From: Vicia villosa
Lineage: Eukaryota; Streptophyta; Magnoliopsida; Fabales; Fabaceae
Direction: 5' to 3'
NCBI RefSeq assembly: GCF_029867415.1
Contig: NW_026704998.1
Span: 620,001 to 684,000 of the forward strand
DNA: 64,000 bases
The notes under the pieces are model-generated. The model saw only the letters and a list, made by a program, of their open reading frames with translations. It searched no databases and had not been told where the DNA came from. Below are positions 9,485-19,770 of the stretch, in pieces; positions within the stretch are counted from its first letter, which is position 1, and each line of letters starts with the position of its first letter. The position numbers and the translations under genes are program-made.

Positions 9485-11030
9485 TGTTAGACGCTGGCCT
9501 TAGGATCTAGAGGGGGGGTGAATAGACCGTTCACAGTTTTACGGATTTAAACGACTTTTCAGCGGAAGTGAATTCTGAATCGACTCGCGTCTATTCCGAA
9601 CCACTATCGAAACGATTATATATGTGTTTTAAAAAAACCAGTCAAAGACTTGAAGTAAATGATAAGAGTATATGTTGCAGAATCAAAGCGTTTCTCTTAT
9701 TGAAAATCAGATTAACTTTTTGTATGATGGACAATGTTTGCAATGCAGTAAGAGTGATAGAAACAAATATACAAACACTTGGTGATAATGATCAAATTGA
9801 AGGTAATTCAATGTGTGGTGGATTGTGATGTTTATGTAAGTTCTTAATTCACAATCTTAACACTCGAATCGTTGATCAATTTGCTATTATAACCAAATAT
9901 GAACAGAATGTAAATGAAAAAGTAAAAGCGACAAGAACACGATATTTGTTTAGGCAGTTCGTCGATCGTCCTCGCTACGACTACGTCTGCCCCCAATTCC
10001 AAATTGAAATTGGGTAATCTTTCATTAATGTTGAAAGTAGTATATACAAAGAAGATAACAAAGCGATAAACGATAAACCAATTATGTCGATCCTTTGAAT
10101 CTTCTTCCCCCTTAATCTTGACCAAGATCAAGGTTATCCAAGAGCTTCACTTTGATTCCCTTCTGCAGTGTCTTGATTCCTTGAACTCCCCGTTCCTCAA
10201 TCGTTACACTCAGCCGAATCCTCAATGAACGCCTCTTGATAAAAACCCCCAAGAACCACCCGTCGTGGAGGACAAAACCCGCAGATTTTATTCACCAACA
10301 AACCCCACAAACCTTCACCCACTAGGAATCTTCAATTCCGTTCCATGGACGTTATCGAACTCATCACTAACCCGCAACGCAAGAATGATTATGTGTAATT
10401 GTGTTGGAGATGATGAAGAACGAAGATGAGAAGCGTTTGTGTATCTTTCAGTCGTTGGTGTTGCTTGAATAATTACCCTTGCACAATATATATGATTGCA
10501 TAACAGTTAGAACCAAGAAAAACTGATTTTTGAACTTTCTTGATCAGTTAGGTCGACCACTTGTAGTGCTTAGGTCGACCTAACAGAGCTTGCAGAATTT
10601 TGCTCCCAGTTAGGTCGACCTGTTGAAGGAGTAGGTCGACCAGAATCCTCTTCTGATGCATTCTGGGGACATTTTCACAGATTAGGTCGACCTAGTTGAT
10701 GTGTAGGTCGACCTAACAGGCTGGTATGTAAAGTTCATCAATTTAGGTCGACCTAAATGATGTATGGGTCGACCTAGCAGGAGTATATGAATTTTTCTCC
10801 ATTTTAGGTCGACCTGGGTTGATGGTAGGTCGACCTAACTGCTGCTTTTCTGCATTCTTCTTGTTTTGCTTGTGTTGAGTCAACCTTTAAACATATAAAC
10901 ATAATGGGTTGACCTATGAGTGATCAATGCTTGCTTTTCTTTAAGTTTTCTGCTTCCGTCTTGTTGTTTGAATGCTTATTTGAGTTTGCCATGAATCAAA
11001 AACATCTTTGAGTGTAATCTTGTATTCACA
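9485..11030 (-). repeat. 3' LTR of the Sirevirus
   Basis: Left LTR, 1546 bp. On the plus strand it starts TGTTAGACGC and ends TTGTATTCACA; read in element orientation it is TG...CA. It holds a GGTCGACC palindrome array at 10551-10835. The short open frames inside it (9568-9828, 9844-10131) recur in the other LTR and are not genes. The two differences seen from the 5' LTR are at about 9527 (C versus T) and 9647 (G versus T). Confidence 0.97.
10551..10835. promoter_or_regulatory. Array of ten GGTCGACC palindromes in the LTR U3
   Basis: Perfect 8-bp palindromes start at 10551, 10573, 10613, 10634, 10685, 10706, 10746, 10767, 10807 and 10828. They form five pairs with 21-22 bp between starts inside a pair and 40 bp (once 51) between pairs. 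A degenerate sixth pair (GAGTCAACC, GGGTTGACC) follows at about 10876-10914. The same array is in the other LTR at 17532-17816. Repeated palindromes in LTRs are a known Sirevirus trait; protein binding is inferred. Confidence 0.85.
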
Positions 11031-11044
11031 TACTCCCCCTTTTT
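11031..11044 (-). promoter_or_regulatory. Polypurine tract of the Sirevirus
   Basis: On the minus strand AAAAAGGGGGAGTA lies directly against the start of the 3' LTR, where plus-strand DNA synthesis is primed. A second AAAGGGGGAGA is at about 11177-11187, and two CGGGGGAGC copies lie between. Confidence 0.9.
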
Positions 11045-11091
11045 GATGATGGCAAACCATTCGTCTAAGCTTTGGTAGTAAATGATAAAGA

Positions 11092-11180
11092 CTCAACAAA
11101 GCTCCCCCGTACATCCAGCATCTATCTCTCAACAGGGCAATCTCTCAACAAAGCTCCCCCGTACATCCAGCATCTATCTC
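11092..11180. repeat. Direct repeat of 37 bp beside the polypurine tract
   Basis: Copies at 11092-11128 and 11144-11180 (period 52) each contain CTCAACAAAGCTCCCCCGTA. In element orientation each copy carries a purine-rich GGGGGAG block. Multiplied polypurine-tract-like motifs upstream of the 3' LTR are a described feature of Sireviruses. Confidence 0.85.
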
Positions 11181-11537
11181 CCCCTTTGTCAACATCAAAA
11201 AGAGAAAACAAGAGAATAGAAGAGTAACAAGAGAACCATAGATAACAATGCTAGCATGTACAGTATAGTAGATAAAAGGTAGTTAATGATAGCATGAGAC
11301 ACATATGTGAGCAAGAGCAGTTTTTATGCATGAAGTCACTATAAGCATGTTAATTGATAGCATATTATAGTATCAATATTATTTTTGGAAGTGAACAACA
11401 ATTACGTTACCGCTTTTTCAATATGACGCCTGGCTTGATGATGAACTACCTTTATGCTAAGAAAAATGTTAGCAAGAAAGATATATATATATATATACAT
11501 AAAGTAAAGAAATAATATTAAGAGAAAACAAACGTAA

Positions 11538-14500
11538 TTAGCCCAAATTAGAGATATCGAGTATCCCTAATTCCCTACGAATGTTGAAGTATTGCTCCGT
11601 TGCTAGAGGTTTGGTGAAGATGTCAGCTAGTTGCTTCTTGCTTTCTACATGTTCAAAAGTAACGTCTCCTTTCTCTACATGATCTCGTAGAAAGTGATGC
11701 CTTATTTCAATATGTTTGGTACGTGAGTGTAAGACAGGATTTTTACTCAAGTTTATGGCGCTTGTGTTGTCGCACATGATAGGTATGCGATCAAGCTTAA
11801 TACCAAAGTCAAGAAGTTGTTGCTTGAGCCATAATATTTGTGCACAGCAGCTTCCAGCAGCTACATATTCTGCCTCAGCAGTGGATAATGCAACTGATAC
11901 TTGTTTCTTACTATGCCAACTTATCAATGAGTTTGAGAATAGATGACACGTTCCACTAGTGCTTTTTCTATCGGATTTGCAGCCGGCAAAATCTGAATCG
12001 GAGAATCCTACCAAATGACACTCATTTCCTTTTGGATACCATAGGCCATATGTAGTAGTTCCACGTAAGTATCGCAGAATTCTTTTGACAGCTTTCAAGT
12101 GAGATTCTTTTGGACAAGATTGATATCTTGCACACATACACACACTAAACATAATGTCTGGTCTTGAGGCAGTAAGATACAATAGTGAACCTATCATTCC
12201 TCGGTATAATTTCACATCAACCTCTTTACCTTTCTCATCTTTGTCTAGATTTGTATTTGTTGCCATAGGTGTGTCAATTTCCTTTGCTTCACTCATTCCA
12301 AATCTTTTGAGCAGCTCCGTACAATATTTAGTTTGATTCACAAACGTTCCATGACTGAGTTGCTTGATTTGTAGGCCAAGGAAGAAATTTAGCTCACCCA
12401 TGAGACTCATCTCAAATTCACTCTGCATAAGCTTAGAAAAGTCTTTGACAAGTTTTGCATTAGTCGACCCAAATATAATATCATCTACATAAATTTGGAC
12501 TAAGAGAATATCCTCATCTTTTCTTTTAATAAAGAGAGTAGTGTCAACTTTACCTCTAGAGTACCCTTGACTAAGGAGAAATTTGCTCAAACGTTCGTAC
12601 CAAGCCCGAGGGGCTTGTTTAAGACCGTATAGAGCACGTTTCAGCTTATAGACATGAGTTGGATACATGTAATTCTCAAAGCCGGGTGGCTGAGCAACAT
12701 AGATTTCTTCATTAATATAGCCATTTAGAAAGGCACTCTTAACATCCATTTGGAATAGTTTGAAGTCTTTAGAACAAGCATAAGCAAGTAAGAGGCGAAT
12801 AGCTTCGAGACGTGCTACAGGAGCGTATGTCTCTTCATAATCAATACCTTCCTCTTGATTATAACCTTGGGCAACTAATCTAGCTTTGTTTCTAGTAATA
12901 ACACCGTTTTCATCAAGTTTGTTACGAAAAACCCATCTAGTGCCTATTACTTGATGATCTCCCGGATGAGGGACTAAGTCCCAAACATCATTCCGTTTAA
13001 ATTGGTTTAATTCTTCTTGCATGGCCATTAGCCAATGCTCATCAAGTAATGCATCCTTAGCGTTTTTCGGCTCAACTTGTGAAACAAAAGCAAAATGATG
13101 ACAGAAGTTACTTATCTTTGAGCGTGTTGTAACGCCCCTTGAGATGTCTCCTATTATATTGTCAATTGGATGGTCTTTCACATTTGTCCAGGCCTTGGGA
13201 AGTTCTTCATTGTTTGAGATGCTTTCTCTTTCATTTTCATTGTGAGACTCATCTTTCTCTCTCTCAGCATCTTTCTTTACAATACTTTCATTCTCATCTT
13301 CCTTATCCTTGACAATGTCTTCAGTGGATGGACCTGCACCATTAAATGAAAGACCTTTCTCGACATATTTTGCATAAGATTCATCAAAAGAAACGTGTAC
13401 TGACTCTTCTACTATAAGTAATCTCTTATTATATATCCGATATGCTTTGCTGGATTGTGAGTAACCTAGGAATATGCCCTCATCAGCTTTAGCATCGAAT
13501 TTGGCAAGATTATCCTTACCATTGTTCAAAACAAAACACTTGCAACCGAATACATGGAGATGAGATACATTTGGTTTTCTACCTTTTAGTAATTCATATG
13601 GAGTTTTGTTCAGTATAGGACGTATTATTATCCTATTCAAAACATAACATGCTGTACTAATCGCGTCAGCCCAGAAATACTTTGGTAAATTACTCTCATT
13701 TAGCATTGTTCTTGCCAGCTCCTCTAGAACCCGATTTTTACGTTCAACTACTCCGTTTTGTTGAGGTGTTCTAGGAGCTGAAAAGTTATGCTCAATTCCA
13801 TGTTTATCACAGTATTTTTCAAAAAGAATGTTTTCAAACTCTCCACCGTGATCACTTCGAATTGCAACTATTTTGTTGTTCATTTTGTTTTGACATAATC
13901 TTGCAAATTGTGTGAAAGCTGGAAAAGTTTGATCCTTACTAGGTAGAAAGATTGTCCAACAAAATCTCGAGTAATCATCGACAATGACAAAACCATAGGT
14001 GTTTCCACCTATGCTTTTAGTCCTTGAAGGGCCAAAGAGATCCATGTGAAGTAGTTCAAGAGGGCGTGATGTTGAAACCACGTTCTTAGATTTAAAAGAG
14101 ATTTTTGTTTGCTTTCCCTTTTGACAAGCATCACATAGATGATCTTTTGAAAACTTCATTTTGGGTAAGCCGATTACTAAATCTTTTGAGACAACTTTAT
14201 TTAATAAGTCAAAATTTATGTGGGCGAGACGTCTATGCCAAAGCCATGAGTCATCGCCTAGAGCAACTAGACACTTGGTACTAGACTTAGATACCTCATC
14301 CAAGTTTAGCATGTAGATGTTGTTTACTCTTAAGCCCTCAAACATAATGTCTCTTTTCTTAGTATGTTCTATTGTGCATCCAGAATTTGTAAACATTACT
14401 TTAAAATCTTTGTCGCACAATTGACTTATACTTAAAAGATTATGTTTAAGACCTTCTACTAGCAGCACATCAGTTATAGTAGTGGTAGAAGGGTTACCTA

Positions 14501-14696
14501 CACTTCCTTTACCAAGTATGGCTCCCCGATTGTTATCTCCGTAGGTGACATACCCCTTTTTCTTTGCTTGAAACTCAACGAAAAGAGATAGGTCTCCAGT
14601 CATGTGTCTTGAACATCCACTATCAAGGAACCACAACCTTTCGGCAATGTCAAGACACTTTTCCTGCAAGATTAATTTAAAGAGGGAGGTCCCCAA
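11538..14696 (-). CDS. pol: Sirevirus Pol polyprotein (protease, integrase, RT, RNase H)
   Basis: A 1052-codon frame without stops. In order it shows: aspartic protease (FLDSGCSRHMTGD, D at about residue 25); GAG-pre-integrase and zinc region (WHRRLAHIN, CDACQKGKQ); integrase core with MDLFGPS, RSDHGGEFEN and NGVVERKNR; RT with [37 protein letters not shown] and active site YVDDIIFGS; and RNase H with GFSDSDFAG, STAEAEYVA and SRTKHIEIRHHFLRD. It ends ...RRELGILDISNLG. No ATG opens the frame near its start, and a TGA precedes it in frame, so Pol must be made by a -1 frameshift from Gag at 14675-14681. About 500 bp of non-coding sequence separates its stop from the 3' LTR. Confidence 0.96.
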   Translation of the reverse strand: MGTSLFKLILQEKCLDIAERLWFLDSGCSRHMTGDLSLFVEFQAKKKGYVTYGDNNRGAILGKGSVGNPSTTTITDVLLVEGLKHNLLSISQLCDKDFKVMFTNSGCTIEHTKKRDIMFEGLRVNNIYMLNLDEVSKSSTKCLVALGDDSWLWHRRLAHINFDLLNKVVSKDLVIGLPKMKFSKDHLCDACQKGKQTKISFKSKNVVSTSRPLELLHMDLFGPSRTKSIGGNTYGFVIVDDYSRFCWTIFLPSKDQTFPAFTQFARLCQNKMNNKIVAIRSDHGGEFENILFEKYCDKHGIEHNFSAPRTPQQNGVVERKNRVLEELARTMLNESNLPKYFWADAISTACYVLNRIIIRPILNKTPYELLKGRKPNVSHLHVFGCKCFVLNNGKDNLAKFDAKADEGIFLGYSQSSKAYRIYNKRLLIVEESVHVSFDESYAKYVEKGLSFNGAGPSTEDIVKDKEDENESIVKKDAEREKDESHNENERESISNNEELPKAWTNVKDHPIDNIIGDISRGVTTRSKISNFCHHFAFVSQVEPKNAKDALLDEHWLMAMQEELNQFKRNDVWDLVPHPGDHQVIGTRWVFRNKLDENGVITRNKARLVAQGYNQEEGIDYEETYAPVARLEAIRLLLAYACSKDFKLFQMDVKSAFLNGYINEEIYVAQPPGFENYMYPTHVYKLKRALYGLKQAPRAWYERLSKFLLSQGYSRGKVDTTLFIKRKDEDILLVQIYVDDIIFGSTNAKLVKDFSKLMQSEFEMSLMGELNFFLGLQIKQLSHGTFVNQTKYCTELLKRFGMSEAKEIDTPMATNTNLDKDEKGKEVDVKLYRGMIGSLLYLTASRPDIMFSVCMCARYQSCPKESHLKAVKRILRYLRGTTTYGLWYPKGNECHLVGFSDSDFAGCKSDRKSTSGTCHLFSNSLISWHSKKQVSVALSTAEAEYVAAGSCCAQILWLKQQLLDFGIKLDRIPIMCDNTSAINLSKNPVLHSRTKHIEIRHHFLRDHVEKGDVTFEHVESKKQLADIFTKPLATEQYFNIRRELGILDISNLG
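14604..14681 (-). promoter_or_regulatory. Probable -1 ribosomal frameshift site between gag and pol
   Basis: In the Gag frame the last codons are T TTA AAT followed by the TAA stop (14674-14672). TTTAAAT (14681-14675) fits the X XXY YYZ slippery heptamer, and slipping one base back enters the Pol frame exactly. Sixteen bases downstream, GTGTCTTGA (14658-14650) can pair with TCAAGACAC (14612-14604), extended by CAT/ATG past one bulge. The stem is a possible stimulator; its spacing is longer than the usual 5-9 bases. Confidence 0.65.
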
Positions 14697-16438
14697 TTTT
14701 CATTGGGTCCTTGGTAGTGAGTACACAATTTGTTGCACTTAGGCAACCATTGAAATACTCCTTTAGGAACTAAAATTCTCCTAAATTTGCATTTTTCAAT
14801 GGTATGTCCCTTTTTGCAACAATAATGACAGGTAATATGATGAGAATATGGAGTTTTGCTAGTTGATACTTTTGGTACAAAAGTGTATTTACTATATAAG
14901 GGAGTATACGATCTTTTGAACTTGTTTGGATCAACTGCAAAAGTCACTTTTGGTTGTAGAGCCTTGTCTAACTTGGCTTTTAGATCTCTCACTTCTTTTT
15001 GCCAAATGTGACATTTCTCACAACCAAACCATGATGTAGGATCTATTTCAACTTTGTCCTTTTGAATGTCTAGCATAGATTGTTTTAAAGCTTCCATATC
15101 CTTTTCGGTTTTCTCAACTTTTGATTCAAGATATGAAAATATTTTCTTATTTGAGGCCAAAAGTTTGAAAGCTTTAATTGCATCTCTATGTAATTCTTCA
15201 AAAGCAAGTTTTAGTTGAGAATGAGATACCTTATCTACGAGTTCAGGTTTAAGATGACTTACAGCTTTCTTTTTCTTGTTTTGATGAGCCATGAAACATA
15301 GGTTTGCTAATTCTTCTTCATCGCTTGATGAGCTTTCACTAGATGAATCACTTTCCCATGCTATGTAAGCTCTTTTAGATTTGTTATGACCTTTGCTTTG
15401 GTTCTTCTCCTTTTCTTTCTTAAGATATGGACAATCCGGTTTGTAGTGACCGGCTTTCCCACAATTGAAGCAAAGACCTTTGATCTTTCCTTTGTTGTCG
15501 TCATCTTGTTTGAACATGTTTGATTGCTTTCTATAGTTGATCAAGCCTTTGTCGGAATGTTTTGCTCCATTTTTCTTTAGATATTTGTTGTATCTTCGCA
15601 CAAACAGTCTCATTTCCTCATCATCGGAGTCTTCGTCATCACTTGTGTCACTATCCTTTGGCTCTCGTTTTGAGGTCTTGGAGCTCGAAGCTTTTAGAGC
15701 TATTGACTTCTTCTCTACCTCTTTCTCCATGTTCTTTTCTTTCTTTGTCCTCTTCTCATGCATGTCAAGGCATTTAAGATGCTGTTCATGTTCCTCTAGT
15801 TTACCAAAAAGAGTGGTAATGTCTAAAGTGTTGAGATCATTTGCTTCCTTAATTGCTGTAACTTTGGGTTGCCATTCCCTGTTCAAACATCTTAAGATTT
15901 TGTTAGTAGCAACTGCATTGGAAACAGGTCTATCAAGAGAATTTAATCGATTTTTCAGATGAACGAATCTCTTCTGCATGTTTTCGATGGATTCACCATC
16001 TTCCATGTGGAAGAGTTCGAACTCTTGAGTTAACGTATTGATCCTAGCTAGTTTGACATCATCCGTTCCCTCGTGGGCAACTTGCAATGTGTCCCACATA
16101 GCTTTAGCTGATCTACAATGGGAAACACGATAGTATTCATCAACTCCTAGAGCTGAGATTAGAATGTTTCTCGCTTTCCAATCGTATGCATATCTCTTTT
16201 CATCTTCAGCATTCCAAGTATCTTCTGGTTTTGGAACAACTGCACCAGCTGCATTTGTCATGGTGATCTGAAATGGACCATTGACAATAGCTGTCCAGAT
16301 GTTCCTATCAATTGCATTGATATGGACACACATACAATCCTTCCAATAGCCGTAGTTTTCGCCGTTGAAAACTGGAGCTCTATTATGAGCCCCTTTAGGT
16401 CCGGAAGCCATCTTTCCAATAAGTGTTTCACGTAGCAC
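14672..16438 (-). CDS. gag: Sirevirus Gag protein
   Basis: A 588-codon frame starting just inside the primer-binding site. The likely start is the internal Met of MASGPKGAHNRAPVFNGENY, 9 codons in, because this matches the usual Gag N terminus. The retrotransposon Gag (UBN2-type) domain spans about residues 20-240 (GYWKDCMCVHINAID, KAMWDTLQVAHEGTDDVKLA). A CCHC zinc knuckle, CFNCGKAGHYKPDC, is near residue 320 and a second, CHYCCKKGHTIEKC, near residue 540. Lys/Glu-rich and acidic Ser-rich stretches lie between. It forms the particle and binds element RNA. It ends GPPSLN-stop at the frameshift site, overlapping pol by 25 bp. Confidence 0.95.
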   Translation of the reverse strand: MLRETLIGKMASGPKGAHNRAPVFNGENYGYWKDCMCVHINAIDRNIWTAIVNGPFQITMTNAAGAVVPKPEDTWNAEDEKRYAYDWKARNILISALGVDEYYRVSHCRSAKAMWDTLQVAHEGTDDVKLARINTLTQEFELFHMEDGESIENMQKRFVHLKNRLNSLDRPVSNAVATNKILRCLNREWQPKVTAIKEANDLNTLDITTLFGKLEEHEQHLKCLDMHEKRTKKEKNMEKEVEKKSIALKASSSKTSKREPKDSDTSDDEDSDDEEMRLFVRRYNKYLKKNGAKHSDKGLINYRKQSNMFKQDDDNKGKIKGLCFNCGKAGHYKPDCPYLKKEKEKNQSKGHNKSKRAYIAWESDSSSESSSSDEEELANLCFMAHQNKKKKAVSHLKPELVDKVSHSQLKLAFEELHRDAIKAFKLLASNKKIFSYLESKVEKTEKDMEALKQSMLDIQKDKVEIDPTSWFGCEKCHIWQKEVRDLKAKLDKALQPKVTFAVDPNKFKRSYTPLYSKYTFVPKVSTSKTPYSHHITCHYCCKKGHTIEKCKFRRILVPKGVFQWLPKCNKLCTHYQGPNENWGPPSLN

Positions 16439-16451
16439 GGAATAAACCAGA

Positions 16452-16463
16452 GCTCTGATACCA
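16452..16463 (-). promoter_or_regulatory. Primer-binding site for initiator-Met tRNA
   Basis: On the minus strand TGGTATCAGAGC follows the 5' LTR after a two-base spacer. It is the standard copia site complementary to the 3' end of plant initiator methionine tRNA, and it fixes the element's orientation. Confidence 0.95.
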
Positions 16464-16465
16464 CT

Positions 16466-18011
16466 TGTTAGACGCTGGCCTTAGGATCTAGAGGGGGGGT
16501 GAATAGATCGTTCACAGTTTTACGGATTTAAACGACTTTTCAGCGGAAGTGAATTCTGAATCGACTCGCGTCTATTCCGAACCACTATCGAAACGATTAT
16601 ATATGTGTTTTAAAAAAACCAGTCAAATACTTGAAGTAAATGATAAGAGTATATGTTGCAGAATCAAAGCGTTTCTCTTATTGAAAATCAGATTAACTTT
16701 TTGTATGATGGACAATGTTTGCAATGCAGTAAGAGTGATAGAAACAAATATACAAACACTTGGTGATAATGATCAAATTGAAGGTAATTCAATGTGTGGT
16801 GGATTGTGATGTTTATGTAAGTTCTTAATTCACAATCTTAACACTCGAATCGTTGATCAATTTGCTATTATAACCAAATATGAACAGAATGTAAATGAAA
16901 AAGTAAAAGCGACAAGAACACGATATTTGTTTAGGCAGTTCGTCGATCGTCCTCGCTACGACTACGTCTGCCCCCAATTCCAAATTGAAATTGGGTAATC
17001 TTTCATTAATGTTGAAAGTAGTATATACAAAGAAGATAACAAAGCGATAAACGATAAACCAATTATGTCGATCCTTTGAATCTTCTTCCCCCTTAATCTT
17101 GACCAAGATCAAGGTTATCCAAGAGCTTCACTTTGATTCCCTTCTGCAGTGTCTTGATTCCTTGAACTCCCCGTTCCTCAATCGTTACACTCAGCCGAAT
17201 CCTCAATGAACGCCTCTTGATAAAAACCCCCAAGAACCACCCGTCGTGGAGGACAAAACCCGCAGATTTTATTCACCAACAAACCCCACAAACCTTCACC
17301 CACTAGGAATCTTCAATTCCGTTCCATGGACGTTATCGAACTCATCACTAACCCGCAACGCAAGAATGATTATGTGTAATTGTGTTGGAGATGATGAAGA
17401 ACGAAGATGAGAAGCGTTTGTGTATCTTTCAGTCGTTGGTGTTGCTTGAATAATTACCCTTGCACAATATATATGATTGCATAACAGTTAGAACCAAGAA
17501 AAACTGATTTTTGAACTTTCTTGATCAGTTAGGTCGACCACTTGTAGTGCTTAGGTCGACCTAACAGAGCTTGCAGAATTTTGCTCCCAGTTAGGTCGAC
17601 CTGTTGAAGGAGTAGGTCGACCAGAATCCTCTTCTGATGCATTCTGGGGACATTTTCACAGATTAGGTCGACCTAGTTGATGTGTAGGTCGACCTAACAG
17701 GCTGGTATGTAAAGTTCATCAATTTAGGTCGACCTAAATGATGTATGGGTCGACCTAGCAGGAGTATATGAATTTTTCTCCATTTTAGGTCGACCTGGGT
17801 TGATGGTAGGTCGACCTAACTGCTGCTTTTCTGCATTCTTCTTGTTTTGCTTGTGTTGAGTCAACCTTTAAACATATAAACATAATGGGTTGACCTATGA
17901 GTGATCAATGCTTGCTTTTCTTTAAGTTTTCTGCTTCCGTCTTGTTGTTTGAATGCTTATTTGAGTTTGCCATGAATCAAAAACATCTTTGAGTGTAATC
18001 TTGTATTCACA
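16466..18011 (-). repeat. 5' LTR of the Sirevirus
   Basis: Right LTR, 1546 bp, the same length as the left copy and nearly identical. As the upstream LTR it should carry the promoter. The palindrome array is at 17532-17816. The terminal dinucleotides are TG/CA. The right flank ACACC repeats the left target site. Confidence 0.97.
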
Positions 18012-19770
18012 ACACCTATTGTCAACGAGTAAATAAAGTGTTTCATCACCTTTTGCTTTAGTGCATTCTGATATTTAGGGTCCTAGTAGTGTCAATTCAT
18101 CTTTAGGATATTATTACTTTGTAACTTTCATCGATGATTTCTCACGACGCACTGAGTTATTTCTAATGAAAAATCGTTCAGATGTTTTCCATATATTCCA
18201 AGAATTTTATGCGAAAATTATAAACCAATTTGACACTTCCATAAAATTTTATGCACTACTAATGCTCGTGAATATATGTCATCAAAGTTTCAATCTTTTT
18301 TAACATCACAGGGGATTATTCATCAATCATTATATGCTCATACACCATGACAAAAAGGTGTTGTTGAACGAAAGAATCATCATTTAGTTGAGACCGCAGT
18401 GACTCTTTTACTTAACCACAACGTCCCTTCTCGTTTTTTGGATGATGCTCTCCTCATAGCCTGTCTGCTTATCAACTGAATGCATTCATCGGTCCTTCAA
18501 GGTCAGATTCCTTACTCTATCTTGAATCTGCAATATAATCTCTACCCCATTCCTCTTCGTGTCTTTGGTTGCACATGCTTTGTTCTTGACCTCAGTCCAA
18601 GTAAAGATAAACTTTCATCCAAATATCTCAAATATCTTTTTCTAGGCTACTTACGTATACAAAAGGGTATTGTTGTTTTTATCTCCAACTTCAACGATAT
18701 ATTATTTCCTCTGATGTCACATTCTTTGAAACTTCCCCATTATTCTCTACCTCTGTATCACCTTATGGGAATTCACACTCATTATAGTCCCTAAACCTCC
18801 ATTATAGATTTACCATCGACAACCACCTCGTCCATCAGAGGTAAGATATGATATTGATCCACCAACACCATCTCTTACTCCAACTACTCCTCCAGTTATG
18901 TCACTTGAAATTGACCTTCCAATGGCATTACGAAAAGGTATTCAGTCTCATCGTCCTAATCCTAAATATGTTTGTGTTTTAAATTATGACCATCACTCTA
19001 CTTCCCATGTCTCTTTTATTTCTGCTTTGAATTATGTGTCTACTCCTAAGTCTACAAGTGAAGTTATGATTGATTCCAATTGGCTTTAGGCAATGGTGGA
19101 AGAAATGGATGCATTGAATTAAAATAACACTAGGAAAATTATTACTTTACCTCTATACAAAACTATAATGGGATGTCTATGGGTTCATACAATGAAAGTT
19201 GGACCAGATGGTCAGATCGATCATTTCAAAGCTCGTTTCATAGACAAATGATACACACAAATATTTGGTCTTTATTATGGGGACACTTTTTCTCTGGTGG
19301 CCAAGATTAGTTCAGTCTGCCTTTTTCTTGCAATGGTTGTCATTCATCATTGGTTGCTTCATTAGTTGGACATTAAAAATTCCTTTTTGCATGGAGAATT
19401 AAAGGAGGGAGTTCATATGGATCAACCTCCAGGTTTTATTGTTCCAGGAAATTCTAGACTAGTTTGTCAGCTTCTTCGTTCTCTTTATGGACTAAACCAA
19501 TCCCCACGTGTATGGTTTAGTCGCTTCAGGTCTGCCTTGATATAGTTTGGTATGAATAAATGTGAAGTAAATCATTATGTTTTCTTCCTTCATTCCTCCA
19601 TCGGTCGATGTATCTTTCTTGTTGTCTATGTTGATGACATTTATATCACTAGAAAAGATATAGAAGGTATCCAACGTCTCAAAACTCATATTTCCAAAAA
19701 TATCCAAAGAAAATACTTGGGTCCACTCTGATACTTCTTAGGCATTTAAGTTGCCCTATCCTGACCATCA
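18012..19770 (+). pseudogene. Ty1/copia relic A, right half (integrase, RT)
   Basis: Continuation of the element cut at 9484. Integrase traces include FIDDFSR (about 18129) and a degenerate GVVERKNHH (about 18360). A proline-rich linker follows (ALRKGIQSHRPNPKYVCVLN, 18927-18986), then RT motifs LDIKNSFLHGELKEG (about 19369), SLYGLNQSPRVWFSRF (19480-19527) and YVDDIYIT (19627-19650). Stops and frameshifts break every domain. Homology fades near 19770, where a second, oppositely oriented copia begins. Confidence 0.88.

Larger units (their letters stand above)
9485..18011 (-). mobile_element. Complete Sirevirus-type copia retrotransposon
   Basis: An 8527-bp element transcribed leftward. Two 1546-bp LTRs (9485-11030 and 16466-18011) differ at only two positions that I noticed. 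A perfect 5-bp duplication ACACC flanks it (9480-9484 and 18012-18016). The primer-binding site matches initiator-Met tRNA, there is a polypurine tract, and gag and pol are both open. Internal motifs place it in the Sirevirus (SIRE/Maximus) lineage, but no envelope-like frame follows pol. The near-identical LTRs and intact frames argue for a recent insertion that may still be competent. Confidence 0.97.

Noticed and set aside
9568..10131. Open frames inside the left LTR, repeated at 16549-17112
   Set aside because: They are present identically in both LTRs, have no domain features and fall in the non-coding LTR.
10551..10835. GGTCGACC repeats as cloning-site artefacts or a CRISPR-like array
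   Set aside because: They are present identically in both genomic LTRs with natural spacers; spacers are similar to one another, not unique, and the organism is a plant.
15537..15962. Plus-strand open frames opposite gag
   Set aside because: Antisense shadows of a long confirmed coding frame.
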